Shown: positions 41,779 through 49,966 of the stretch, piece by piece
Layout: each line of letters begins with the position of its first letter
Position numbering within the stretch: the stretch's first letter is position 1
NCBI GenBank assembly: GCA_035344155.1
Contig: DAORAL010000004.1
Coordinates: 124,001-188,000 of the forward strand
DNA length: 64,000 bases
Reading direction: 5' to 3'
From: UBA1845 sp002338715
GTDB lineage: Bacteria > Planctomycetota > Phycisphaerae > UBA1845
Notes under the pieces: generated by a model
The model's input: the letters and a program-made list of their open reading frames with translations, nothing else
The model's database searches: none
What the model was told of the DNA's origin: nothing
Program-made: the position numbers and the translations under genes

Positions 41779-43608
41779 TTATTCCACAGGCAGAATAGCC
41801 GCACTCATCTTTGTTTCAATTTCTTGCGCGAGCTTAATGCGTTCAAGTCCGTCGGCTTCGCGTTTCTGCATGTATTCCATCCATGCACGCCTGAAACTGT
41901 AGTAATCAATAGTCGTCGCCTTGCCATTGTGCGACAACAGGCACAGAAAATCTGAAACGAAATTCAATTCCGGTTCATTGCCGGGTGTTTCCATCCAGTT
42001 TGCGGACGAGTCACAAGCCGCCAAGCCAAACAATGGGCCACTCTCGCCAATTTCGACGACTTGATCGGTATCCAACAAGTAAAGCTTGCACGATCGCTCC
42101 TCAAGTTGATCCGCTTGGTTGATCAAATACTCCGGCCAAGTCAAATCGCTCTCTAATTTTGAATAATCAAGATACATTCTTGCGACCGTTGCATTGACCA
42201 ATTTCGGCTCGAAAGCCCAAATGCCCATGTTGCTAAACATGATGACGTCGCGATCTGAATTAGATCGTTCAGATTCCGGCTTCGCCATGAGGCGTCTGAT
42301 TGTGGAATGCAATTGATTCAGTTGCTTCGTCGTTTCATCTTCCGATTCGCTGACATCCCTGATTCTACATAACTCCATTCGTTTCAAGTAGTCATCCACA
42401 TTGATCAATTGCGTTTGGGCTGCACGGGCAATCAATTCGTCATCTGATTGCGCTAGTGATTCGAGTCGATCTCTCCATGATTTGATGTTGCCGCCGCTCT
42501 TTGATCGCTGTGCGATAATTGCGACGATTAGTTGTTTCTGTGTTTCGGTCGTTCTGTTGTCCAAGAGCAGTGACTCGAGGTCACGCTCACTCGGGAATGG
42601 CCGCAAACCCGGCTGAAGCGCTTTGCGAAGATACGCATCCAGAAGGACCGGGTCTTTTGATGTCAGTGCGAATTGGGTCAGCCCTCTGTCGAACTCAAAA
42701 CCTGCGGCCATGGCAGAGCGCTTGGTTTCTGAGAGGTCCTTCGATTGAAGCAACTTGATTAGTTGGTGCTGATTGCGAACCACACTGGACCACTTGTGCT
42801 TAGACCTCGCGACATCCGAATCCGGCATGCAGCGAATGAGCGCAATCAGTTGATCGCTTGCTAATCCGTACTGCCGCGAAGAACTGTCGTGGAACAGGCC
42901 GTCGAGAATCGCGCGGGCGAGCGGCGATTCCCCTGCACCACAGATAGCCGCAATGAATTTCGACATTAAATCATGCTGCGGTGATGCGATCGTCAATTGA
43001 ATGATCTCTGATCGGCAGTTCTCGTCGGGACAGCGGCCAAGATGCTCAACGGCGAAGGCCACAAGTTCGTCTTGACGCGTTCGATCGCCTCCCCGCAAGA
43101 GTGCCTTTGCGTAGGCTTCCATGAGTTCCTGGCAAGGTAACGAAACATTCCTAAGTGAATTGAGTACGACGTCTGAAACTTGGGAATCACTGATTTCTGG
43201 GAAGTACTCTTCACCGATTGCATCAGCAAACTGGCGACGCATCAACTTATCTTCGCTGGTCAATCGCAGCCAATGCTCTTTAAGTTCGGTATAGTTTTCC
43301 GTTTTGGCGGATTCGGTCCGTTGCCCGTAGTTGGCGCGGAGTGCAGTTTCCACGTATTTGAGTGACCATTGAAACAGTGTGTCCTCGTCAATGTCACCTA
43401 CTTCCGGATACTGCTGTCGAAAGCGTTTGATTCGCAACTTACTCGTACGCCCGAACGGGTCCTCCGGCATTTCAACAAAACTGTCAAACGCACTTTTCAG
43501 AAGCGATTCGTCGACTTTGGTCTGAGCGGAGGATGGCTGCCCCTTGGCAGATTGTGCAAGGCATGCCATTAGGATGAGGAGCAAGGTTGTGTTCACAATT
43601 CGTTTCAT
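41779..43608 (-). CDS. Large secreted protein of unknown function
   Basis: A 609-residue protein with a signal peptide (M-K-R-I-V-N-T-T-L-L-L-I-L, likely cut after A-K-G). The rest is mostly helical with irregular repeats of about 35-40 residues (A-Y-A-K-A-L-L-R-G-G-D-R-T-R-Q-D at about 165; L-D-A-Y-L-R-K-A-L at about 325), as in HEAT or Sel1-type solenoids. A beta-containing C-terminal part (about 500-580) has C-K-L-Y-L-L-D-T-D-Q-V-V-E. I do not recognise the family. Base composition is AT-richer than in the housekeeping genes nearby. No partner gene is evident. Confidence 0.7.
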   Translation of the reverse strand: MKRIVNTTLLLILMACLAQSAKGQPSSAQTKVDESLLKSAFDSFVEMPEDPFGRTSKLRIKRFRQQYPEVGDIDEDTLFQWSLKYVETALRANYGQRTESAKTENYTELKEHWLRLTSEDKLMRRQFADAIGEEYFPEISDSQVSDVVLNSLRNVSLPCQELMEAYAKALLRGGDRTRQDELVAFAVEHLGRCPDENCRSEIIQLTIASPQHDLMSKFIAAICGAGESPLARAILDGLFHDSSSRQYGLASDQLIALIRCMPDSDVARSKHKWSSVVRNQHQLIKLLQSKDLSETKRSAMAAGFEFDRGLTQFALTSKDPVLLDAYLRKALQPGLRPFPSERDLESLLLDNRTTETQKQLIVAIIAQRSKSGGNIKSWRDRLESLAQSDDELIARAAQTQLINVDDYLKRMELCRIRDVSESEDETTKQLNQLHSTIRRLMAKPESERSNSDRDVIMFSNMGIWAFEPKLVNATVARMYLDYSKLESDLTWPEYLINQADQLEERSCKLYLLDTDQVVEIGESGPLFGLAACDSSANWMETPGNEPELNFVSDFLCLLSHNGKATTIDYYSFRRAWMEYMQKREADGLERIKLAQEIETKMSAAILPVE

Positions 43609-43738
43609 GTCTTCACGAACGCTTTGTGAGGCTGGCTAGTTTAGTCGGTACAATCGCTTGATCGTACCCTCAGATCTTAGGTCGATATACGATCGTATGC
43701 CTACATGTTTTACTTTCTCTCCGACAAAAACCCAGACA

Positions 43739-44134
43739 TCAAGCGAAGTAACCGATACTTGTCGCGATGATGCCCAGGCCGATGACGATGATTGACAGCA
43801 AAAGCGCCAGTTGAGCCCACCTTTCGGTTCGTTTGTAGTTGGCCAGGGCGTACCATGAAAAGAACGCAGAGCCCATTCCGATCTTCATTGCCACCACACC
43901 GCACACGTGCCACGCCTTGGTGTACGATTGGCTCAATCCCCACAACGCATCGCCGGGGAATCGGTCGAACGGCAAGTACACGCGCCAGAGGCATATGTTG
44001 ACGATGGCGATCGTGTAAAACGCAAGCGGTACGCAGTAACCGAAAAGGAAGACGATGTGGTCGGGATCTTTGAGGTGGTCGGAGTCTGGTCCGCCGGAGT
44101 CGTCGCTTGTGAACCATCCAAAGTAACGCGACAT
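43739..44134 (-). CDS. Small multi-pass membrane protein
   Basis: From the ATG at 44134 the product is 131 residues and starts M-S-R-Y-F-G-W-F; an in-frame ATG at 44209 would add 25 residues of atypical composition. After an acidic segment (S-D-D-S-G-G-P-D-S-D-H) there are three hydrophobic helices: about 28-50, 72-95 and 105-130. The family is not recognised. It is divergent from the HEAT-repeat gene and has only a weak TAGG-type ribosome binding site. Confidence 0.6.
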   Translation of the reverse strand: MSRYFGWFTSDDSGGPDSDHLKDPDHIVFLFGYCVPLAFYTIAIVNICLWRVYLPFDRFPGDALWGLSQSYTKAWHVCGVVAMKIGMGSAFFSWYALANYKRTERWAQLALLLSIIVIGLGIIATSIGYFA

Positions 44135-44304
44135 GCCTAGACCTATCCGAAAACCCAACCGTTCGACGTTTTGATCGCCTCCGAATACCGAGTGGGACCG
44201 AAGCGCCACTGACCGGCCTACGATGGATTATAGCCAACCCCTTCCCCGTGGCTGAAAACGGCGTTTTCACAAGCCGCAGGGGCGTTTGGTCCGATATATT
44301 CCTA

Positions 44305-46242
44305 ATGCCTGCGCTTGATCTGAAAACCCTGCCACCGATCTACGCGGAGTTGGCCCGCACGAAGAATACGGCTGCGGACGCTGCCCTCGTCGAGGGGATC
44401 GCCCACATGGAGCCGCCGTTTCAGGCGATCGCGCTGAGCGTCCTTCTTCATCGCGAAAACGACGGACCGTTGGCGCAGGTTGTGGCCATGTATTCCAAAG
44501 CCGACCCTTCGTTTCGGTCGCTCTTGATCGAACACGCCGACAAGTTGGCGGGCGGTATTCGCGTGGCGATGACGCATTCCTTGTTTGATTCGCGAAGGTC
44601 AGCCGTCGAACTCATTCGCGATAGCCAGCACGGCAAGTCGGCGTACCTGTTGAGCGAAGCCCTGACGCATTCGTGCCATCACACGGCCAGTCTTGCGGCT
44701 GGCGTGCTCTTGGAGTTGGCTGAAAATGTCGCAGCCGACTCGACCCCATGGGCGTCATCCTCGAAACCCAAACCGCACGGTCAGTTGGAATACGTTTCGT
44801 CTGCCGTCGTGCGGAGTCTGACCAGTTGGTCGCTGCATTTTCGAAACGAAGTGGTGCTGGCTGCGATCCTGCTCGCCGATTCGATCGAAGACGAACTGTT
44901 CAAGTTGGCCGACGATGTTCGCTCGCCGATTTCGCGTGCGCTGAACAATGCGGTGGCCGGTGCGCAGGACCCGCGCCTGGTTGGATATTGCGTGCGGGCA
45001 TTGCGGTGTGCGCCGCTTCGTGAAGCCGCGATCAAATGCCTGGCCAACATGTCAAGCCCCGCGGCAGAGGCAGCGATGGCCGATCATGCATGGCTCCTGC
45101 TCGACCCGGAAATCCGCCGGGCGTGCTCGAAGATCGTCAAAGGACCGGGAATCGATCACGACAGTCACGATCTTCGCGTGCGCAGTCCCAACCGCAAACG
45201 CGCGCTGGTTCGCATGATTGCAGCCGCCGGCGGAAAGTCGGGTGGGAAAGCCGATCGGCTTAGCGAATTGGCACTGGGTGTCGATCCGACAGCGATGCGC
45301 GCCGCGTTTTGGAAGCTGGTTCTAAACGATTACGAAAGGAGCGAGGCAACGTTGCAGGCGATCGCCTCCCGTGGTCGCAGCACGTACTCCCAGTTGGCCG
45401 CAATGGAACTGCGCCGGAGAAGGGGTAAACGGCTGGCACCCGATGGTAAACACAAAGAACACACGCCTGCCCAGCCCCTCAAGCCAACTCAGCCGAAGCA
45501 TGGGTCAGACAGTGCCTTCGAGCCATTCTGGTTGGAGTGCGATGCGCTCGATGCCCCACAGCGCAAAGAACTGGCCCGCAAGGTTGCCGATGGCTTGCCC
45601 GGATTCGACCAACACCTGCGCAACAAGTGGAATCCTGAAGACACCGATTCGCAGATTCGCGTACTTAAAATCGTCGAAGATGTTGGCCACATCCCGGGGT
45701 TTCAGACGGAGATTCACGAAGCCGCAGAGTCGCAGAATGTCGTCCTGCGGAGCATGGCCGTCCGACTGCTGGGTATGTTTGGCGACGCCAAGAGTCATCG
45801 CCTGATTCGGCGGGCGCTCGACGACACCGACAGCCGGGTGCAGGCCAACGCGGTCGAATCGTATGCCAAAAGCTCGCAGGCCCACAGCGCCCCAACCGAA
45901 GCCGCGACGCAACTTCGGCAGATGGTCAACGCCAAGAGCAATCGTGTGCGGGCGAATGCGATCATGGCCCTCCTGCAAATGCGTGTGCGCGACGGGGCCG
46001 AGTCGCTGCTCAAGATGCTCAACAGTCCGTCAAGCGGGCATCGCACGAGCGCGCTTTGGGTGGTCGAGCATTTGAATCTGGCGCTGATGATGGAGCGGTT
46101 GATGACGCTTGCAGAAAGCGATCCAGACATTCGCGTCAAACGCCGGGCCCAACGCATCGCCGAGAAGTTTCATTTTCAAGAGCACCAGCGCATGATGTCC
46201 GGTGAATCAAAGTCATCGACGCAGCAAGGAGCAGTCCATTGA
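44305..46242 (+). CDS. HEAT-repeat protein
   Basis: A 645-residue protein made of two-helix repeats. The clearest are near the C-terminus: L-R-S-M-A-V-R-L-L-G-M-F-G-D (about 490), R-A-L-D-D-T-D-S-R-V-Q-A-N-A-V-E-S (about 510), N-R-V-R-A-N-A-I-M-A-L (about 548) and P-D-I-R-V-K-R-R-A-Q-R-I-A (about 615). HEAT solenoids are binding scaffolds. A Lys/Pro/Ser-rich linker lies at about 375-400. No signal peptide is present, so it is cytoplasmic or membrane-associated through a partner. The start is uncertain (GTG at 44248 possible). The stop overlaps the next gene's TTG start by 4 bases, which couples them. Confidence 0.75.
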   Translation: MPALDLKTLPPIYAELARTKNTAADAALVEGIAHMEPPFQAIALSVLLHRENDGPLAQVVAMYSKADPSFRSLLIEHADKLAGGIRVAMTHSLFDSRRSAVELIRDSQHGKSAYLLSEALTHSCHHTASLAAGVLLELAENVAADSTPWASSSKPKPHGQLEYVSSAVVRSLTSWSLHFRNEVVLAAILLADSIEDELFKLADDVRSPISRALNNAVAGAQDPRLVGYCVRALRCAPLREAAIKCLANMSSPAAEAAMADHAWLLLDPEIRRACSKIVKGPGIDHDSHDLRVRSPNRKRALVRMIAAAGGKSGGKADRLSELALGVDPTAMRAAFWKLVLNDYERSEATLQAIASRGRSTYSQLAAMELRRRRGKRLAPDGKHKEHTPAQPLKPTQPKHGSDSAFEPFWLECDALDAPQRKELARKVADGLPGFDQHLRNKWNPEDTDSQIRVLKIVEDVGHIPGFQTEIHEAAESQNVVLRSMAVRLLGMFGDAKSHRLIRRALDDTDSRVQANAVESYAKSSQAHSAPTEAATQLRQMVNAKSNRVRANAIMALLQMRVRDGAESLLKMLNSPSSGHRTSALWVVEHLNLALMMERLMTLAESDPDIRVKRRAQRIAEKFHFQEHQRMMSGESKSSTQQGAVH

Positions 46243-46673
46243 TCCTCGCTCAGTTTAGTGTAGCCGCGAATGAGTCGATCGCGCCGATTGACCGACTCCA
46301 TGGCATCCGTGATCGGTTCGCCACCGGTGGATCGATTGCGGATTTCATCCTGGCGATCACAGTGATTCTTGTCGGGATGGCATTGTTGTATGGTGTGATG
46401 CGGTGGGGCCTTCAGCGCCGACGCGGGGCGATCTATAGCCCGCGGAAGATGTTCGACAAGGCCCTGCGGACGATGAACCTGCGCGTCGAAGACCGCGATC
46501 TTGTCCGCAAAATCGCCCGCGAGCTGCGCCTTCCGCATCCCACCGTACTCCTGCTGAGCCCGCAACTGCTCAACCTCTACGGCAACCAATGGATGAGCGC
46601 CACAAAAAACGTCACCGAATCGCAGCGCGAAAAGATCGACAACCTCTCCAGCCATCTCTTTGGCAAGCGCTAA
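46239..46673 (+). CDS. Small single-pass membrane protein coupled to the HEAT-repeat gene
   Basis: A 144-residue protein starting at a TTG overlapping the HEAT gene stop. One strong membrane segment lies at about 32-56 (I-A-D-F-I-L-A-I-T-V-I-L-V-G). A basic cytoplasmic part follows with R-K-M-F-D-K-A-L-R-T-M-N-L, R-K-I-A-R-E-L-R-L-P-H-P-T-V-L-L-L-S and a helical tail ending S-S-H-L-F-G-K-R. Layout and tight coupling suggest it anchors the HEAT protein to the membrane. The domain resembles short PilZ-adjacent planctomycete proteins only loosely; the function is unknown. Confidence 0.7.
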   Translation: MILAQFSVAANESIAPIDRLHGIRDRFATGGSIADFILAITVILVGMALLYGVMRWGLQRRRGAIYSPRKMFDKALRTMNLRVEDRDLVRKIARELRLPHPTVLLLSPQLLNLYGNQWMSATKNVTESQREKIDNLSSHLFGKR

Positions 46674-46703
46674 ACCTAGCCATCCAAAATCAATGCAACA
46701 ACC

Positions 46704-46726
46704 GTGCCACTGCTCTGTGAGCAGTG
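46704..46726. repeat. Repeat C, single copy
   Basis: Identical over 23 bases to the copy at 36246-36268 (hairpin CACTGCTC-TGT-GAGCAGTG). It lies 31 bases after the membrane protein stop and could also serve as a 3'-end hairpin. Confidence 0.7.
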
Positions 46727-46863
46727 TATTAACGTAGCCTCGGTTTTCTCGCCCCTGGTCTTTGGCAAACATCACAGTTGACCGGCGGCGGTTTCAGCGC
46801 AAAATATTTGCGAACGGCTGTTCGGGCCTTTGTTTTAAATGACCAACCTGTGGGAGGTGTCTG

Positions 46864-47385
46864 ATGTTTTTGAATCGATTTGCTTATCGTCGTGTTGCGG
46901 CGTTTTCGTTGGCTTTCATGTTGGGCGTGGCGATGCTGGCCGGGTGTTCGCAAACCGCATCGAATCCGAAAGTCGATCCCTCCAAGTTCGCGCTCTACGA
47001 GCATCCCATCGAGATGCGGTTTCACTTCGCCACCGACAAGCCGACCGAAGGTTACATGAAAGTCACCGACCCGGATGGCCGAACAGCCTATGTCGAACCG
47101 ATCCCGCTCTTGACCGAGCAGGACGTGCAATCGGCCATGGCCCAGCGCGATACGCAGGATCGTCCGTGCGTCATGGTTACGTTCAAGGATGCTGCCGGCG
47201 CGCGGCTCAAGGCGATTACAGCCGACAGCATCGGCGAGAAAATGGCGATTTTCGTGGACGACGAATTGGTGTCCTGCCCAAAGATTATGTCGGCGATCGG
47301 CAGCCGCGCACAAATCTCCGGCGACTTCACCGAGGAGCGCGCCCAGGAGATTGCGTCGCTGTTGAATACGCATCCCAATCGGTAG
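46864..47385 (+). CDS. Lipoprotein with SecD P1-head-like domain
   Basis: A 173-residue protein with lipobox L-A-G-C (Cys28), preceded by GGGAGG about 7 bases before the ATG. The C-terminal 90 residues follow the SecD/SecDF P1 head subdomain: P-C-V-M-V-T-F-K-D-A-A-G-A-R-L (about 101-115), E-K-M-A-I-F-V-D-D-E-L-V-S-C-P (about 128-142), I-G-S-R-A-Q-I-S-G-D-F-T and E-E-R-A-Q-E-I-A-S-L-L. In SecD this periplasmic domain helps export; here it is a stand-alone lipoprotein without the membrane part. Such free-standing copies occur in planctomycetes, but the role is unknown. Confidence 0.8.
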   Translation: MFLNRFAYRRVAAFSLAFMLGVAMLAGCSQTASNPKVDPSKFALYEHPIEMRFHFATDKPTEGYMKVTDPDGRTAYVEPIPLLTEQDVQSAMAQRDTQDRPCVMVTFKDAAGARLKAITADSIGEKMAIFVDDELVSCPKIMSAIGSRAQISGDFTEERAQEIASLLNTHPNR

Positions 47386-47395
47386 AACCGCATCA

Positions 47396-48148
47396 TCAGG
47401 CACTTGCGATGACGGCGATACAAAACTGGAAGTAAAGGAAACCGGTGATTGCAAGAGCCATGATGTACAGGTAGACGTGTACGCCCCGAGTCTTCGGGCC
47501 GATGAAGTACATCAATATGGCAGATAATCCCAGAACTATTGGAGCGATTTCTCCCAAGGCCACGTAAACAGGGATCCCGCCAAGATGTTTGCCCAGTTTG
47601 TGTGCCGCGACAGACCAGAAGAGCCCAACGCAGTAGATCGCAAATGAAGCAAACATCAGATGCTCGCCTCGCAAGTGGAAACCTTGCTGGGCGGCAAGCG
47701 TTCGCTTGATCGGGTGTCCGCACTCCGGGCAGTTACCGCCAGCCGTCAAGCCGCGAAGGTTGTAACCACACGCGTTGCATTCCGTGTCATCGGTGATTTC
47801 AGCCGCCATCGCCTTCGGATTTGTGATTCTCGCGTATGCGGTCGAACTGGCGGCCAAGTCCTCGGTTGCAATCCGACCCAGCTTGTGGCGAACGTACAGC
47901 ATCAACATCGACAGGATGCACAACCCCTTCCAGCACAGCAGCCACCAAGGCCGCCACCACGCACCCGTCTGCGTTTCGACAACGTCGGACACGCCAAACA
48001 GCACGAACACAATGGCGGCAGCAAACGCACGTTTGTGGAAGGGGGACTTCGTCAGCGCAAAACAGGCGAACGCGATTCCTATCGCGATCCAGACGCCTGC
48101 CTCCACAAAGTTGGCCGTCTTGAAGAACGAGTTGGTCTGTAGATTCAT
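47396..48148 (-). CDS. Membrane protein with zinc ribbon
   Basis: A 250-residue protein with about six membrane segments, three in the N-terminal 95 residues and the rest after 165. Between them lies a zinc ribbon, C-N-A-C-G-Y-N-L-R-G-L then C-P-E-C-G-H-P-I (about 124-148). The C-G-Y-N-L-R-G sequence is a frequent planctomycete zinc-ribbon motif attached to membrane proteins of unknown role. It is convergent with the SecD-like lipoprotein, 10 bases apart, and just 21 bases after the following reverse-strand lipoprotein gene, so the two may share a transcript. Confidence 0.8.
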   Translation of the reverse strand: MNLQTNSFFKTANFVEAGVWIAIGIAFACFALTKSPFHKRAFAAAIVFVLFGVSDVVETQTGAWWRPWWLLCWKGLCILSMLMLYVRHKLGRIATEDLAASSTAYARITNPKAMAAEITDDTECNACGYNLRGLTAGGNCPECGHPIKRTLAAQQGFHLRGEHLMFASFAIYCVGLFWSVAAHKLGKHLGGIPVYVALGEIAPIVLGLSAILMYFIGPKTRGVHVYLYIMALAITGFLYFQFCIAVIASA

Positions 48149-48169
48149 GATCGAATTGCAGCAGCATTC

Positions 48170-48931
48170 TTACGGCGACTTGTGGCCGGCGGTGATGCCG
48201 TTGGCATTCTTATCGAATGACTCACGCCAAAGCGCTTCGAATTCACCGAGCAGTTCCTCGAATGCCTGACGTTCGGTCTTGAGACGCATGAAGTCGACGG
48301 CTTCACCGCTGGTCCAGGCGCTGGCGAGTTGATTCTTGCGGCTGGTGGATTCGCAGCTTCCGTAAACGTATCCGGTGCGAACGTCCAAAAGGATCGCCGA
48401 CGCGGTTGTGGTGACTTCAGCCGTCTGGTTCGGCGAGAGTCCAAGCGTGATCACCGAGAGCGGCGGCAACACGTCGCCGACGAAGAAGCTCGTGTCGAAC
48501 GTGTAGAGCAGAAGCATGTCGGCGTGGAGCGAAGCGGCTGCCTGTCGAAGCTGGCGATCCGATTCGAGTTGGTCGCTTAAGAGCATGCGATTGAGTGGGG
48601 CGATGTTGGCCACCTGTGGCAGTGCGCTCAACCGCGCGAAGTCCTCTTCGGTTTCAATGTCGCGCACGGTCACGACGCTGTACTTTCCGCTGCCATAACC
48701 TTCCGCGGTTCTGGATCGATAGCGCGGCCCCTGCACGCGAGCGACGGCCAAGTGGGCTGGCAGCGGCGCCGCGGGTTTGCGGGCGAGAATCTCCTTGATG
48801 TCGTCGTCGGCCATGATATTGAAATCGGCGGCTGACCCCGGCGTCATCACCCTCGAACATCCGCTGGCGAGCACGATATAACCAAGGCACAAGAGGGGCA
48901 GGGCGAAACGAGCGTGTTTAGAGGTGTGCAT
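48170..48931 (-). CDS. Lipoprotein of unknown function
   Basis: The ATG at 48931 has GGAGAG 7 bases upstream, and the product begins with a signal and lipobox (L-A-S-G-C, Cys25); an in-frame start at 49384 would put the signal peptide inside the protein and is rejected. The 253-residue protein has D-I-K-E-I-L-A-R-K-P-A-A-P-L-P at about 45, then strand-helix units such as H-A-D-M-L-L-L-Y-T-F-D (about 140-150), A-I-L-L-D-V-R-T-G-Y-V-Y-G (about 185) and an acidic helical tail. This layout resembles planctomycete lipoproteins with a TolB-N-like or curli-type fold. The function is unknown. Confidence 0.72.
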   Translation of the reverse strand: MHTSKHARFALPLLCLGYIVLASGCSRVMTPGSAADFNIMADDDIKEILARKPAAPLPAHLAVARVQGPRYRSRTAEGYGSGKYSVVTVRDIETEEDFARLSALPQVANIAPLNRMLLSDQLESDRQLRQAAASLHADMLLLYTFDTSFFVGDVLPPLSVITLGLSPNQTAEVTTTASAILLDVRTGYVYGSCESTSRKNQLASAWTSGEAVDFMRLKTERQAFEELLGEFEALWRESFDKNANGITAGHKSP

Positions 48932-48985
48932 TTTTGACTCTCCGTGCGGGCATGGTGTGGGTGTGAATTGTTTGGCCATCGGTAG

Positions 48986-49012
48986 ATTATGCCTGCATAA
49001 ACGTGTGTGCAA
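48986..49012 (-). promoter_or_regulatory. Weak putative promoter for the lipoprotein gene
   Basis: On the reverse strand TTGCAC, a 15-base spacer (short) and CATAAT, about 55 bases before the ATG at 48931. Confidence 0.3.
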
Positions 49013-49214
49013 GGGAATTCGCGTAAACGCGGTGCTTTGGGGTGAATGCGACATTGGGCCTTGAAGCATGGGGCTGATGCGGCTATACCGTGCGCTGGTA
49101 CAGGCTGGCGGAGCTTTGCTGGCGTCACGAAAATAACGTTTACATGGGTCAAATGGATCGGTAACCGAGGGGTAAGCGACGGTGATCCGATCGAATTCAC
49201 GGAGGAAAATCGCG

Positions 49215-49769
49215 ATGTTCAAGAAGTTCATGTGTACGGCAATTGTCGGAACGATGTTGATGGTGTCGTCGGGTTGCAGCGCGACTGGTGCGGCATGGCA
49301 GGCGGCTGGCATTGGTAAGAACCTGTCGAAGAAGGACAGCCACCTGAGCCTTTCGCTCGACGGACTCGATGCCAAGCAAAACAAATTGAAGAAGGGCTTC
49401 GCTGGTTATGCCAAGTACAAGATTAAGGGTACGGTCAGCACGGCTCCGACGTTCAAATTCAGTTTCGAGGATCCGACGAAGTTCGGCCGCATCACCGGTA
49501 CGAACATGCAGATCCACCAGGCGTTCGAAGCCGACTACTCGCATAAAGCCGAGTTCGTGATCACGCCGAAAGGCAGTGGTGAGGATTCGCTCATGAAGCC
49601 GGATCGCGCCTATAACCTCGGCAGCATCGGCAGCGAATTCACGGTGCTGGATTTCGATGGCAACAATGTCGGCGGCGTGACGCTCAAGCCGGGTATGGAC
49701 TACATGCTCGTGTTCACCATCAGCGGCGATCGCAGCGAGTCGATGCAGGTGCACTTCAGCACGAAGTAA
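49215..49769 (+). CDS. Small lipoprotein of unknown function
   Basis: The ATG at 49215 has GGAGGA 8 bases upstream. The 184-residue product starts with a short signal ending S-S-G-C (Cys21), a lipobox. The mature part is rich in beta strands: S-H-L-S-L-S-L-D-G-L-D-A (about 43), Y-K-I-K-G-T-V-S-T-A-P-T-F-K-F-S, S-E-F-T-V-L-D-F-D-G and M-D-Y-M-L-V-F-T-I-S, probably an immunoglobulin-like sandwich. No enzyme motif is seen. A strong intrinsic terminator follows 31 bases after the stop, so it is probably a single-gene unit. Confidence 0.75.
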   Translation: MFKKFMCTAIVGTMLMVSSGCSATGAAWQAAGIGKNLSKKDSHLSLSLDGLDAKQNKLKKGFAGYAKYKIKGTVSTAPTFKFSFEDPTKFGRITGTNMQIHQAFEADYSHKAEFVITPKGSGEDSLMKPDRAYNLGSIGSEFTVLDFDGNNVGGVTLKPGMDYMLVFTISGDRSESMQVHFSTK

Positions 49770-49800
49770 AACGAGAATCCAAAAGTCGAAACAAAAAGAA

Positions 49801-49834
49801 AACCGCGGATCAAATCAGGTCCGCGGTTTTTTTT
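49801..49834 (+). terminator. Intrinsic terminator after the small lipoprotein gene
   Basis: AACCGCGGA ... TCCGCGGTT forms a 9-base GC-rich stem with a 10-base loop, followed by a run of eight T. The clearest rho-independent terminator in the window. Confidence 0.9.
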
Positions 49835-49842
49835 GCGCGTAG

Positions 49843-49860
49843 GGTGCGGCTTGCCGCACC
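49843..49860. repeat. Repeat D copy (GGTGCGG-CTTG-CCGCACC)
   Basis: Perfect 7-base stem with loop CTTG, just after the terminator. It has the same stem as 20882-20899. A degenerate half copy (TGTGCGGCTTGCCGAG) lies at about 52889-52904. Confidence 0.6.
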
Positions 49861-49877
49861 TGCTATATCTTCAAAGT

Positions 49878-49941
49878 GTAGGCTGGCCCGTGCCCACCAT
49901 ATCGTTATCAAACAAACGGCGGTGGGCACGGCCCACCCTAC
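49878..49941. repeat. Repeat A, second full element
   Basis: Left arm 49878-49898 (GTAGGCTGGCCCGTGCCC start, two changes from consensus) and right arm 49921-49941, identical to that of the 25405 element, around a 22-base loop. The loop matches the reverse complement of the other copy's loop at both ends, so the two are the same element in opposite orientation. Confidence 0.75.
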
Positions 49942-49966
49942 ACTGCGTGCATCATCGACGCGGCAT

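Noticed and set aside
48932..49384. N-terminal extension of the lipoprotein gene up to 49384
   Set aside because: It would bury a signal peptide and lipobox about 150 residues inside the protein; a strong ribosome binding site precedes the ATG at 48931.
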